A DNA stretch of 64,000 bases from Persicaria tinctoria (GCA_037127255.1 JBANSL010000004.1:73926627-73990626), one strand, 5' to 3'; positions 34,470 through 46,976 are shown, counted from the first letter of the stretch. Notes: generated from the sequence alone by a model not told the origin. Numbers and translations are program-made.

Positions 34470-35125
34470 ACCGAATCACCCATAAATTATAAAATTATAG
34501 AAACCACCCTTAAAATGTGGAGGGTTTCTTTCAAATAATCACCTGCATTCCTTTTCATATAACAAGTATTGAGAGAATGTTAAATTACTACTCTATTCAT
34601 AAGTCATTTTTAGTGGATTTTTTTTTCCGAAGGAAGATAAGATTTAGGGAGGTCGCCGACAGACAGTTAGCTTTCCTAGAGCGTCCAGACGGATGGGAAT
34701 ACACAGTTTTGAATTGGACTCCAAGCTATCACTGGCATGACAACTATAGGCCAGACGTGCAATTATGTCCGCTTCAAAATTTGAATCCCTGGATTTGGGT
34801 TCTCAGATGGAGATCTTTTCCTCGTTCATTCTTGGTTCATCGGTTCGTGTCATCATTGTTCGTTCCCTTCAATAGTACAAACCATCAACCTCAGAGCTGG
34901 CAAGTGCAATTCATAAGTAATTTTCAGTCCATATATTTTGTTTTAAGGCTCACTTTGATAAATTATTTAGAATCTAACCTTTTCATAACATGGAATTTTG
35001 TGAAAATTCCTACATGAGTGATTTGTTTTCTCACCCATAATCCATTGTTAATGATTTCCTAATTGCCGCGATTTTGTGAAAATTCCTGTCTTTTACGGGC
35101 GGTTTTCTATAATTTACCCTCATTA
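34470..35125. repeat. Degenerate inverted-repeat element
   Basis: ATAAAATTATAGAAACCACCCTTAAAA at the left is mirrored at the right by a segment that reads TAAATTATAGAAAACCGCC on the opposite strand, and CACCCATAAT words recur. It may be an old MITE. It contains an ORF of 166 codons (34517-35017) without a recognisable domain. Confidence 0.35.
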
Positions 35126-37429
35126 TTAAGGTTATATTTTTGAAAAAAAAAAAAAATTCAAAATTCAATTATTATTGTTATTATTGTTATTGACTCTCTT
35201 CCTCTACTAGTCACTCACTCTTACAGAAACGTCTCTTTCGTTCACCTTCATCATCCATCTGTTCTGTGTATCAGATGCTCCCCTATGGAGATGCATTCAA
35301 TTTGTGCTGGCCCCATCCCTCCTTTGATCTTTGTCCAATTCCCATCTTTAAACTTAACATGACTCGGAAATCGAATCTGCCCAATACCTAAGAGTCTTGG
35401 AGCTCGGTACTTGGACGACTACTCGACTTTAAAGACCCCAACTTGATCAATGGTTCGAATCCCGCCAACGATTGATTTTTCGGCTCATGTTAGCTTGCTG
35501 TTTGTTGATATATATGGACATGTTGCCCTCTCTGAGAGGGTAGTGGAACAGCTTTTAGAGCACAGTGGCCTTTGGCAGCGACGTTTGAGGCCACTTTTGA
35601 TGCATGGTATCTTAATCTTCTTGATTTGTGAGTTGAGTTTAGATCTGAGATGCAAGAAGCTGATCGAGTATTGTCACTAAGATGGCCGAAAAGTCGTCAA
35701 GGGTAGGTCCGTTTATAGCGATAGAACACGAATAAATAACACACCCGGCGACGTTGATAGTTTAGGCATTGGCATCAAACTACATTGTCATGATTTGAAT
35801 TGTCAAAATGCTTGGACTCCATAGTGCAGTGGAGTGAAGATTGCAAGTATGAGTTGAAATCTTTTACTTGATTTAGTAAAAAAAGTGAGTAAATAATGAG
35901 GTTTGATGTATGTAAAATCAATTCCATAGATGGAACTGGTCACTGAATTGGTGCATTGATATGCTACTATTTATAAGCATTTTTGTGACCACAATGGGTT
36001 GGTCACATGTGTATCGGTTTTGCTTTACTTATATCTGCTTTACCCATTTACCCACGATTTTTTTGATAAGAAAAGAATTTGGATGGGGTCAGATGCTACA
36101 AATGAGAACACGAAATTCTGGGTCGCATGCTTGCTCAAATTGTTTCCCCTCCTTATTTTTCAGAATGGTTGAGCCGGACGAGTATCTATCAGATGCAGGT
36201 GAAGTCGTCGTCGCTAGACATAGCATTTAGTGTCTATGAGGGAAGCCTTCATGAATGTTAGATTACACCAATCCCAATAAATGCTCGGCCTACTCTCATG
36301 TTTTTGCCCTCTTTGCAGGTCCCAAATACAGTAAAACCCAACCCTATGAGGTTGAGAGGCTCTCCTTTTTGCCCTATTTCTCTAAGCTGTCATTTCCATT
36401 CTTATCAACCCTTAACTAACTCATAGCTAATCTAGCTACAAACCAAACCTTAAAAAGGAAAAACATAAATTCCCTTTCTACCAAAAAAAAATAAAAAAAA
36501 AATTCGATTTCCCCCTCCCTCGTATCGTTCTTTATGGACTCGTGTACGCTACAACCAGCTGTATCATACACAACATTACCTAGTTTATAAGGCTATCATT
36601 TTCAAGAGTATCCCACAAAAGTATGTAAGCATATTAGATTAAATGCTTAGATAAGGGAATGTTCCTCAAACTAGCTTGAAACAAAAAAGCTCACCTAACT
36701 GATCTGAATTTGTGATATTAAAACCCTTATTGCCAGCTACATTGGTATTATTAAGGTGGGGCTTTGTAGGCCTTTTGGCCTCATCAACTATATGGATTGA
36801 TGTAGATTTTTCTGGCTTACAAGCAAGCAAGCTAAGCTTTCCCAAAAATAGGTTCGTTACCATTTAATTCATCCGCGTCTTCTTTGATAAATGCGCTAAG
36901 TTTCGTTACCTTTCAGCAGGGCGAGCACGAGCTGCATTCCGCCTTGTACTGATTGACATCACTAACACTGTACCATCTAAAGATCCAGATCTAGATCCTA
37001 ATAACCATGTATTTAGCCATCTGCGGATGGCTTAGTTGGTTGAGGAAAAAAACAAGACCCAGATGAGACAAGTCGGGCCCACAAAATGGACTCAGATACC
37101 CTCAATAATCATACAATTTACAACAAAACTTCTTTCAACTTTCACACAACTAAAACACAATCAACTCACTTGTGACATAAAGTCACAGTCCTCAGTTCCA
37201 CATCGATCCACCCAAGACGAGGAATCGTCGCATTAGTAGATGGAAGTCGGAAATCTGATGCAATTAGTTGAGGAAGATGCTTGAAGGAAGAGAAGTTGGA
37301 AGTTAGCGGGGACAACTTTACAAGTACTTGAGTTGAAGTACAACAGAAATTCAGTCAGATAGATTGAACAATCTGGGTTCGGGTTCGGATTACAATTTTA
37401 TTTTAAAAAAAATAAAATTCTTGTGGTGC

Positions 37430-37460
<31 letters not shown>

Positions 37461-37819
37461 TATAGTGTTTGTGTAAGAAGACATTGAATGATGGGGGCAG
37501 GGCACCATGATCTCAGATGTCCAGCTGTTATGGCCGTCTCTGAAGCCACTACTTACTTACCAGAAGGGATAGATCATATCAGGAGGAACACATGCATTTG
37601 TACCATAAGAAACTGGTTTTTTCACTGTGTGCAACCAGCAAAATCCTATAGCGATCTGCATGTTTTACACCCAATTCAATAGATTCATTTCAAGTACAGT
37701 ACAGTTGTATTCAAAAGTCCCAATACCTCAGGATCTGAGATTGAAAATTTTGATTTTGGGTGGGGAGGTTTAATTTGTTTCAAAACATAACCCCCTTGTT
37801 TTGCAATTTAAGGGTATTT
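35126..37819. other. Intergenic DNA without a supported gene
   Basis: Small ORFs only. At 37020-37060 a short segment (TGCGGATGGCTTAGTTGG) resembles a pol III A-box. A TA repeat followed by GA repeat lies at 37428-37461. Confidence 0.5.
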
Positions 37820-37822
37820 TTT

Positions 37823-38038
37823 TTTTTGTAATTTACTCTTTTTTTTTTCCTTCCAGTTCAAGTGGGTTTAGCCCACTCTACATCTGAATCGGGTTACTGT
37901 AGGCCCATGAAGGGGTTGACCCTCCCACTCACAAGTGTCTCCATGTTTCCACGGGGATTCGAACTTCGAACCTCGAGGCATGGGATGTAGCCCCATAACC
38001 ACTACACCAACTTGTGATTGGTTTTTGTAATTTACTCT
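37823..38038 (-). mobile_element. tRNA-derived SINE
   Basis: Element 37840-38021 on the minus strand, 182 bp. It has A-box TTGGTGTAGTGGTTATGGG, B-box GTTCGAATCCCC, and an A-rich tail (T run at 37839-37848). It is flanked by a 17-bp duplication TTTTTGTAATTTACTCT at 37823-37839 and 38022-38038, which shows reverse-transcribed insertion. Confidence 0.92.
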
Positions 38039-38149
38039 AATACCATCCATTCTCCAACAACTTTTTTCAAAATGTCTCTAAAATGAAAAAGCAAAATACA
38101 TATTCTTTAAATTACTTTTTTGCTTAAACTTCAACAACTTCCCCATTTC

Positions 38150-38340
38150 GAAGATTTGAAGAATCATTTAGTTTTGGAGAATGTTGCAGATTTGAAGAAT
38201 TCTTTATATTTTTTCTATTGCTTCCCCATTTTGAAGAATGATACTACAGAGAACCGATCAGTTTCACCAAAAAAGCCTTAAAATTCTTCAAAACTCCGAA
38301 ATTTCTAAAATGGAGAATTTGTTGGAAATGCTCTAACTTT
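38150..38340. repeat. MITE-like sequence related to 58500-58745
   Basis: CAACAACTTCCCCATTTCGAAG at the left and AATGGAGAATTTGTTGGAAATGC at the right, with internal GGAGAAT words. This family (AACTTCTCCATTTTGGAGAA ends) has another copy at 58500-58745. Confidence 0.4.
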
Positions 38341-38484
38341 TTAAAATACATTGTCGTTACCGACGAAAAATGTCTCGCTTTCCATTGAAAACTTCCAAAA
38401 TATATAATTTTTCGTCCTTTCGTGTTAGATTATTAATTTTTTTTTTCATATCTTAATCACTTTACATTTTGCGTCTCGACTGTC

Positions 38485-38863
38485 CTTCTCATCAGGGTCG
38501 TGCAAACTTTTTCGAGGCCCTGTTCTAAAAAAAAGTTTACACTTATAATATTGATAAATTTAGATTTTCATATACTACATTATAATCGTAAGAACAAATC
38601 AACTATTTTTCAATTTGAAATTTTGACCATAAATCCATTGATGCTTACAAACCAAATTGGGGGATAGTGAGAATCGAACCCAAGGTGAAGGGTTCTAGAA
38701 GTTTAAATGCTTCTTTTCTTACCAGTAGGCTAAAGTGACTAGTTGATTAATTATGGAATACATTAATTATATAATCAACTTAAAATATATCGAGTCGCAA
38801 AATTTTGAGGGCCCTGTTCCGTTGAACCACCTAAACGGGTTAAGGCATGGGCCTGCTTCTCAT
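38485..38863. mobile_element. Small hAT-like element with 8-bp duplication
   Basis: Element 38493-38855, ends CAGGGTCGTGC and (other strand) CAGGCCCATGC, flanked by CTTCTCAT at 38485-38492 and 38856-38863. It holds the phrase GAGGCCCTGTTC near the left end and its GGGCCCTGTTC counterpart near the right. A tRNA-like segment lies inside (about 38665-38755, minus strand). Confidence 0.85.
38665..38755 (-). repeat. tRNA-like (pol III box) segment inside the hAT element
   Basis: Minus strand reads ACTTTAGCCTACTGGTAAGA (A-box) and, about 40 bases on, TTGGGTTCGATTCTCAC (B-box). Too degenerate for a tRNA gene. It parallels the tRNA-like segment in the hAT element at 15777-16979. Confidence 0.5.
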
Positions 38864-41327
38864 GATGGTATCAGAGCATAACATCCCGTTGTTAAAACAA
38901 AAGTCCTTAATAATCCAAAATCTCCTAAAGCGTTCTACCTCATTGAATATTGACACACAAGAAGATAATATCCGTTAAATGTCTCCTAAAATCGGTTTTT
39001 ATGGTCTCGACATGATCGAGAGGGGCCGATTCGAAAAGGGCACAGTGGATTGAGTGTGCAAGGTAGAAAAAGAAGAAGAGAGGATGTAAAGAAGGGGAAA
39101 AAAGAGAGGGTAGTAGTAGGAGGTGGGTGTCCTAACTAACCAATTTGAAATGTTCCTTAAAGTCATGTTGAAGGGAGAGAATGAAACATCTTTATATATT
39201 GGAGGGTGTGGTGTGGTGTGGGTCTTTGCTATTTTAAAGGCATGAAAGAAAAACTACAATGTGTGGTACAATCATGAAATTATGTTATGTCTGAAATAGG
39301 TCACATTTACAAGTGACTGGTGACCCATGCTTTCACCAACAAAGTAGTTGGGGCCTTTGCCTCCCTCTCCCCACTTTTCTCTGTTTGGATTCCCCACTTT
39401 GTTATTTATTGTAATCAAACCTCCATATACTATATATTTATCTACTCCTACTACTCAATCAATTTGAGAATATACATCCATCTTTCAAGATGACGTTATT
39501 CATTTGATGTGATCGAACTCAAACGGAAATCAATTTTATATACCCCTTTTCTTTTCCTTTTGTATCAAAATAGTTGATACTTTTAAGTAAAAAAATGCAT
39601 GTTTATTAATTAGAGATCATTAGGATAGATTGAAGTCAATTAAAGGAACAATATAATTGAGTTAGCTTAATAATGATTAGTGAAAAAGTAGTTTACACGT
39701 GTATAATTGGAAAAGATTCCCTATATTCGGAATTTGAATGCTTAACTTGTACTGAAGTTTATTGAGCGCTTATGCGCTGGTAGCCTAACACATAAGTCGA
39801 GTGGGGTCCATCCTAAAATCAATTGGTATGAGGAGGAGTAACCCACTTGTTTATATACTAAGACTTGATCTTTCATATTTTCAATGTGAGACTCTTTTTG
39901 GTCTTTTTTTTTATAAGCAAGATAAGAATTCAGTTCTCTAGACAAGCCTAGAGAAACCAAGAGACCGGACAAGTCGGTAGATGGACTAACCATCATGTAC
40001 AACCAAAGCAAATAACTGAAACAAATGACAGAAAGGAATTAAAACGAAGCAAATGACATAAATGAAAAAGCGAAAATAAAATAAAAGTGCTAGCTATCCT
40101 ACACCGTAAAACAAAACAAACACGACAAATGAATCAATCAGCTAACGAGGGACGTACACATAGAACTCTAGGGACACAAGCGGACATCTCAGATTATGGA
40201 CTCTGAAGAGCCATCAGATATCGACCGCAAATCCACGACATCTTTGAATACAACAAATCAAACATCGTTCACATGAGGTCTGCAACACAACAAGAATAAC
40301 ACAGCACACCAGACCACAAATCCAAACCCAAGCCAAACCATTGCTCAATAAAAATCCCCAAATCGTCTCAAACCCTCAAGGACGATAACGAAATCGTAAG
40401 CGATACTAGGTAGTCAAAATAGAGGCGACTGAGACGGGACAGAGAAAAGAAATTGAACATAGTCCAAAGGCAAAAGAAAAGAAGGACGTACGAAAGGGAA
40501 AGGAAAACCTAAAAAAGTGTTGATACAAAAACTAAGGCAGAGTACGGAGGCCGGGAAGGAGGTAGACGGGTGGACGTGTGCCACCGCCAAGGAGGGTGGC
40601 GACAAGAATGCCGAGCGAAACTGAACCAGCCGGACACAAAAAACGAAGGCGGAGACCTATGAAAGTATTATTAACTTATGCTCTTGAGACATAGGTTAGA
40701 AAAACCATCTTCAATTTGATTTTTGACAAATTTCATACTAGCTAGTTTAAAAAATAAATAACAATATTTAAAATTTTACCAAATATAGTAAATGAGGTGA
40801 AAAAACTAATAAAAAAAGAAAAATAATATGAAAAAAATTAGAGTTTTAATATAATATCTTGAAAATCAAATACAATCAGATAAATTCAAAAAAATTAATT
40901 AGATACTTTTATCCTTAATAGTGCTCAAATAGATAATTATTTTATTTAATGAAAAAGTGTTCAAATGATCAATTATATGGATACAGAGAGATTATCAACT
41001 ATATTTTAAGACAATTTTGAGTTAAAACAACAATTATTTTTAAATATATTTTTAGTACAACATATAATTTTAGCAACTGTTTTTCTATCCTATACCCTTG
41101 GGGCATATGATAAGAAACCCAGATGGAAAATATTTCTCCTAGATACATCTGGTTTAATCATTTTAAAATCAGATTATGGGGTTTTCATCCATTTTCTTTT
41201 AGAGTTTTCTTTCCCTAAAAAAATTCTTATCTTATGCCCTTAGTTAGGGCACACATAGACAAACCGTTAAAGTACGAACCATTTTCAGATGGTTCCACTG
41301 GTAATGATAAAGATGTCTGAATCCCTT
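38864..41327. other. Intergenic DNA without a supported gene
   Basis: TGGTATCAGAGC, the initiator-Met-tRNA primer-binding word of LTR retrotransposons, occurs at about 38870, and 39810-39900 has the plant LTR-like phrase CCTAAAATCAATTGGTATGAG. No LTR pair or pol was found, so any element is a relic. ORFs at 39742-40011 and 40414-40605 are not supported. Confidence 0.4.
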
Positions 41328-41596
41328 CAAATGCCAACATTGCTCCAAAAGGTGAAATATCGCTCACCTCGGGTGCCCCTCATCCCTCGGCCCACCGAAG
41401 ATTGTGAGAGGAGGTAGATCATAGTGACTTAACCGGTAACAAGGACATGGGACTAGTGCTCACTGCGCACAAGGAGCCCCTCATTTGAGAGGTTGCTCCT
41501 ACACTGCCGCTAGTGAGACTCGATCAGTGGTCCTTGCTCCAAATGCTACCCGTGTGACAAATTGAGCTAAGTCCATACGGCCCAAATGTCAACATT
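41328..41596 (-). mobile_element. tRNA-derived SINE
   Basis: Element 41342-41582 on the minus strand, 241 bp. Head reads GGGCCGTATGGACTTAGCTC with A-box TGGACTTAGCTCAATTTG, and a B-box-like GATCGAGTCTC. Flanks CAAATGCCAACATT (41328-41341) and CAAATGTCAACATT (41583-41596) match at 13 of 14, a target duplication with one later change. The 3' end has no clear poly(A). Confidence 0.8.
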
Positions 41597-42564
41597 AATG
41601 TGATGAGATTAGTGGTGCTAATTAAATAGATTGGACCCGGATACTTATGTGTCATGATAATCCTAGGAAAAAAATCATGACATTCCATGGATCACTTAAA
41701 CTCATAGCATATACTTTAATTTGTTCATAATATCAATCATACTAAGATGAATGATGAAATGACAAAGTTTGAATTGAGACTTGCAAGTTGAATTGCAAAG
41801 CCATCAATGTATTTTTATTTTATTTCTTGGAGAATTTAATTTGAAGTCATTGATCAGAACATACAAGAAGAGGTCCCCTACTTACTGTCTTTTAGCCCCC
41901 GTCTAAAATAGATAAATTATTTCCCCTTGCAAAAAAAAAAAATGATTACTTTTGCACTCTTTAATTTGCTTAATTAATCACGTGAGACACATTTACAAAT
42001 TCCGCTGGCTTTTTTTTTTTTTTTAAATATTGAGGGGGTAGAGTCTTAATTGATTTTATAAGTTAGGTAATATTTAAGCGAGGTGAAATTAATGGATTAA
42101 TTAATTAAAATAAAATCTGTACATGTGTGCACATAAAGAAAATCAATCAATTGGTAGGGGATTTAGGTACTAATCAATGTCAATATAGTAGTTAGATACT
42201 TCCATCCAAGCCATTAATTATTAGTTCAGTTTTGGGTTTCAGGAGGTCCTTGATCAATCATAATCCAAATTAAATTTGTGATGCCAGTTAGTAATTATTA
42301 AGGAAGCTAGCTATATGTATATATATGTATGGGTGGTTGGACATGATTCTTTAAATCCCAAATTTTGAGTTCAAGAATGTCTTTATAATTTGAAGCAAGC
42401 TTAGTAATGATCCAGCAGTTTATGTGTCATATTGTAATAATTGATTTAACATTTTCTAAAATAAGTTTTAAATATTTATGCTTTATTAATTTTTATATAG
42501 GGTTGTACTCCTCAAATGTATAGCAATTTTGTGAGAGATAGGACAGGTGATTTGGACCCTATTT

Positions 42565-43052
42565 TTAGGGTTCGTTTGGTTAGCTCTTTACTTCCCGGGA
42601 AGTTCAAAATCCCAGAAAGTAGGAGTCAATACATGTGTTTGATATGATTTTTAAAAATTAGAAAACCCAGAAATTTCAATTCCTAGGAATTTAAATTCCC
42701 ATGAAATGGTGAAATTGAACTTACCATGGAGGGGTAGGTAAGATCTACTTCCTCCATTCTTTTTTTCCAAATCTTCTATAAAATTTATTTTTTATAAACA
42801 AAATCACCAATTTGTCCATATAGATTTTGATTTTTAAACAAAAAGCAAAAGGTTACAAGAGTAATTTTAATTAAATTACTATGAAAATTCCATGTTTAAC
42901 CAAACAAAACATAGGAATTGAATTTGAGGGAAATTATTTTCAACCAAACATATTTTAACATTTCCCATGAACTAGAATTCATGGGAATTACAAATCCCGA
43001 GAAGTTACTTCATGGGAAGTCTACTTCTCACGTTTAACCAAACGAGGCCTTA
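42565..43052. mobile_element. PIF/Harbinger-type (Tourist-like) MITE
   Basis: Element 42568-43049, 482 bp. Ends GGGTTCGTTTGGTTA and, on the other strand, GGCCTCGTTTGGTTA, flanked by the 3-bp duplication TTA. Interior arms share CTTCCCGGGAAGT/ACTTCATGGGAAG words. Non-coding. Confidence 0.82.
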
Positions 43053-45091
43053 GAACTCGAATATGCGAGGCTTCTAGCTAGTTAAAAGAAAAGGGATCAT
43101 TAATTGCTGATTCATTTTAATATCTTACCTTAATCTTAAGTTGGTTAATGTTAAACATCAACTTAAATGACCTAACGAGGGCAAATACATGTCAAGTTAT
43201 ATCAATTTATTGATTAATTAATTAATATTATTATATTGTGGGGCTAGACAGTTGCATTTGAGAGCTTCGAGTGTTGTGAAAAATATATAAATGGGATGAT
43301 TGCTCGAGAAATATGAGAACTTATGCCTTGTATATAAGTCCATTATCAATTGGTTTAATAATAGAACTTTACTGGTCGTGTGTGCTTCAGTTAATTATTA
43401 CTTGGATGAACAAACAAAATAAAGAGAGAAGAGTATAATTCATTTGCCAACTCAAGTCGCTACAGTGATAATTGAATTGAAATTCTTCAATATAATATAG
43501 TTTGAGGATTGAGGAATATATGTAAGCTTTCTTTTTCTGGCCTTAAAGGTTCCATGTGAAAGAGGACAACATACACAACAAAGCTGAAATTTGTATAATC
43601 AGACAATTTTTTGACCAGCTTTTCCCAAAAGCCTATGTATCAAAAATCTAATTTTGTTGAATCAAACAGTTAATTTCTGTTTTAATCAGGCAAATGAGCC
43701 TGTGCCTTGAGAATCTCCCAACTAATTTGCTTCCTTTGCATATCAACAAATTTACCAGTTTTTTAGTGCTCTCTGCAGCCTATTTTGGAGACCAAAAAAA
43801 AAAAAGAAATTTTGTAACTGCACAGTCCATGTTTTTCCCTTTTCTTGCATCTGTGCTGTCCATCTATCTGCATCCTCCAACAGTTTCTACATCCACACTG
43901 CAGTTGGATGTTGACTCTTAATTTATCTTGTGTTGCTAACTCAGATTTGGATGCAAGTGACCCTCTTAAAATGGCCAAATCACTTCAAAAAGATTGCCCC
44001 AATCAAACTACAACCCTACTCTACTTTTTGATGATTGATTGCAGAAAACATTGAATTGCCAAGCTGTTCATGTACATATTCAGTAGACGAGTTTCTCGAC
44101 TTCTTCTTCTTCGATCTTTTCTTGGAACTCGAAAGCCTTACCGGCCACTAAGACAAGAGATCATTTAAACACACTGTTGTGTCAAACATTCAATTAAAAT
44201 TAAATAAAATAATTAGAAAAATACATTAATTAATTAATAATTAAGACTAAAGAGTCATATGTTAGATAAACATACAAATCTGTCTCTTGTGTTGGAACTC
44301 CCTCATCTCACCACCACCATACCTGGCCTGTCCACTGAAGTCAGACATGCAGTTTACCTGAACTAACTTCATGCCCCACACGTGTGCATTAACATGCTCA
44401 TATACCTTCACATACCTTACATTGCAATTGCTACCTATCTAACTCTTACATTAGGCATTTAGGCCATAACTTTGCTTGTGACTTGCCTGCCAGCTGATTT
44501 CTCATCGATCGATCCACGTACGAGTACGAGTATCAATCATTAATCGTAGAACTAAGATAGATCGATCGAACTTGATTTCATGGCGAGAGTTGAGTACTGA
44601 TAATGTAAGTTGTACCGATCGACTGAAACGACGAAAAATGTGATGCACATTTATTACCCCTCCGCGGGCTACCATGTCATAGAACAGTCTTTGGTAGGTA
44701 TGATAGATCTTACTCAGGGAAAAAAGCAAGTAGATTTTGCTAACTAAATTGGGAAAATAAAAGGGTTTGATATGAATGCCCTCTTTGTTTTCCTTTTCTT
44801 GTTTGCAAATTGCACCATTGATTCATAATTAAATTCAAATTAAAAAGCCCTAATTAACATAATTCCATGAAGATAACCACAATTGATTACTAAAGAGATC
44901 ATATTCATATATATATATAGGGAGAGATTGAGAGAGAGTAGTACCCTTAGGATTAGGCCAAAGCCAAATTAATTAATCAAGGTCCTCAAAGAAAGAAAAA
45001 TCTATTTATAATATATGAAAGGAGAAAAAAATTAAAAAAAAAAAAGAACTTAATTAAAGATTAATGAAGAAGATCCCTCCTGGTAATGAGA
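43053..45091. other. Intergenic DNA 3' of the zinc-finger gene
   Basis: No supported gene. The stretch 44930-45091 probably contains the 3' UTR of the zinc-finger gene (read on the minus strand). Small ORFs at 43694-44054 overlap on both strands with no domain. Confidence 0.5.
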
Positions 45092-46024
45092 TTACAGATG
45101 AAGATCCAAACTCACATGGTCTTGCAAGCCCTTCTTGGCCTGATCCAACAAGTACTGGCCATGGCTACTCTGAGTGGTGGCCTTGGATTTGTCATCACTA
45201 ACTAGAACACTAGCTGAATTAGTCCCAATCAACGGCGGCAATGGAGGATGAGGAGGAGGAGGAGGAGGAGGGTACTGGTGCTGCAACAACGAGCGGTCAC
45301 CGCGATTGCTCGAGACGACGGATGGGATCCTCCACATGGCGAGTGGGCTGCCGTTGATGGGCGGCGGCGGCGGATGGTGGTGGTGGTGGTGGTGGGAATT
45401 AGGGTAATTAGAATGGTAGCTAGTGGTACTACTACTAGTTGGGTAGTACCGGTTAAGGTGGTTAGTTGATGTGTTAGTGGCGGTGTTAAATGAGGAGGTG
45501 ATAGGCCATGATGAGGTGGAGGAGGAGGAGGAAGGGTAGTAGGGCAGATGCGTGGGGCCCATCCGGTGGTGGTGGTAGCCTAGGAGGCTTCCGTAGAGGT
45601 GGTGGTCTGCGGTGGCGGACGAGGGGTGGAGCATGGCGGCCGACTGGAGGTAGGCCCGCTTGGCGTGCTGCCGCTCCCTCTTGTGGGCGTTTTGGTGCCC
45701 TCCCAGGGCTTGGGAGGTTGGGAAGTTCCTGCAGCAGTAATGGCACTCGAATTTACGGCCGCTGCCACCGCCGCTGTTGGCGGCGTTGCTTTGGGTGTCG
45801 CTGGTGGTGGCCTCCTTGGCGTGGATGATGTCGAATTCAGTCGTGTTATTGTTGTTGTTGTCTGGGGGTGTTCCCTCAGTGGCGGTGGTGGTGGTGGCGG
45901 AGTTTTGGACCTCTATTCCGAAGAGGCGGACGGCCGCCTTGTCCTTGGCCGGAGCAGGGCGAATGAAGGGGAGCTGGGAGAAGGATTCGACGTTCATGAA
46001 GTCTCTTGTTTCAGCCTTCTCCAT
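45092..46024 (-). CDS. ZFP8: C2H2 zinc-finger transcription regulator, GIS/ZFP8 clade
   Basis: Single exon, 310 residues. The N-terminus MEKAETRDFMNVESFSQLPF followed by IRPAP and RLFGIEV is the conserved head of the GIS, GIS2 and ZFP8 group. One zinc finger at about residues 92-114 has C-X2-C-X12-H-X3-H with the plant QALGGH motif and is followed by a basic KRERQHAKR stretch. The C-terminus ends LDLHL, an EAR-type motif that in relatives recruits TOPLESS corepressors. In Arabidopsis this clade controls trichome initiation through gibberellin and cytokinin signals. Low-complexity tracts (Asn, seven His, Pro runs, Ser/Thr-rich) lengthen this copy compared with relatives of roughly 200-260 residues. 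Exact paralogue is uncertain between ZFP8, GIS and GIS2. Confidence 0.93.
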   Translation of the reverse strand: MEKAETRDFMNVESFSQLPFIRPAPAKDKAAVRLFGIEVQNSATTTTATEGTPPDNNNNNTTEFDIIHAKEATTSDTQSNAANSGGGSGRKFECHYCCRNFPTSQALGGHQNAHKRERQHAKRAYLQSAAMLHPSSATADHHLYGSLLGYHHHRMGPTHLPYYPSSSSSTSSWPITSSFNTATNTSTNHLNRYYPTSSSTTSYHSNYPNSHHHHHHHPPPPPINGSPLAMWRIPSVVSSNRGDRSLLQHQYPPPPPPPHPPLPPLIGTNSASVLVSDDKSKATTQSSHGQYLLDQAKKGLQDHVSLDLHL

Positions 46025-46285
46025 GGGGAAATAAGGGAGAGAGAAGGATGCTATAGGTAGCTAGTGGGTGTGAGTTGGTGTTTTGTATTTAGAGGTGAAG
46101 AATGAAGAAGCATAAAGATAGATAGGAGGAGAATTGAAGGGAATTGTGAAGGGTAGGGGGGTTATGATAGAGAGGGTGTTGTTGTGGGGCCTAGATAGGT
46201 GAGTTGTACTTGAATGTTTTTAATACCTTCCACTCGCCCTCTTAATCTATTAACCTCGTTTCAAGTTGGAGTCATGTGAATTAAG
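46025..46285 (-). promoter_or_regulatory. Leader and proximal promoter of the zinc-finger gene
   Basis: Upstream of the ATG on the minus strand. CTCTAAATACAAAACACC at about 46080-46097 is a weak TATA-like candidate, preceded by CT-rich sequence. A SINE begins right behind it at 46286. Confidence 0.4.
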
Positions 46286-46539
46286 TAATCGTTTGTTGAT
46301 TCTCTGTGACTCACTACCATGAGGTCAAGGGTTCAAATCCCACTATGAGCAATTTGTGCTTTATATAGTGGGTACTCATGCCTTGGTTTACTTTGGCATG
46401 AGTTAGCCTGTCTTGCGGCTTGCCGCTTGGCTTACCCGGCTCGAGTGCTTTGCAGGCTAGTGCTCGGCCCGTGGAGGATTAGTCGATAACCTCGGAACCT
46501 CCACGTCATAAAAAAAAAAAAAATAATAATCGTTTGTTG
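46286..46539 (+). mobile_element. tRNA-derived SINE upstream of the zinc-finger gene
   Basis: Element 46299-46526, 228 bp. A/B-box region reads GTGACTCACTACCATGAGG and AAGGGTTCAAATCCCAC; it ends in an A run of 13 or more. The 13-bp duplication TAATCGTTTGTTG flanks it at 46286-46298 and 46527-46539. Young-looking, with perfect duplication. Confidence 0.92.
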
Positions 46540-46580
46540 CTATAGGTATTAGCCTCTCAAATTTAGTCCTATACTCTATA

Positions 46581-46929
46581 TCTATATCTATATTTCTATA
46601 TATACTATTAATTTAAAAGACTTAAGCTTATGTGCCAGCCCCTTCTTAATCCTCTCCTTCCCACCAATCAAGTTTTTTTCTCTTTTTTTTAATATTTATT
46701 TTCTTTAATTTTTTTTATTCTCCCCTTTATTTCTTTAAACTAATCAAATTCTTTCTTTTATTTATTCAATCAATTTTTAAAAAATTCAATTAATCCACGA
46801 TCTTAGCCTAAATTATAATTTTAGTATTTTAAAAAAAAAACAATGGGATTAATTCAAAACATAAAATTAATAATAAGAAAATATAAAATTAATATTAGTA
46901 ATCTATATCTATATCTATCTATCTATCTA

Positions 46930-46976
<47 letters not shown>

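Noticed and set aside
34517..35017. 166-codon plus-strand ORF
   Set aside because: No recognisable domain and it lies inside a degenerate inverted-repeat element; could be chance.
38864..38890. TGGTATCAGAGC as the start of an LTR retrotransposon
   Set aside because: No LTR end immediately upstream (a hAT element ends there) and no gag/pol downstream.
45248..46060. Long plus-strand and alternative-frame ORFs opposite the zinc-finger gene (up to 153 codons)
   Set aside because: They arise from the GC-rich repeats (CAC, CCG, GTG) of the real minus-strand gene and are low-complexity Gly/Val/Arg strings.
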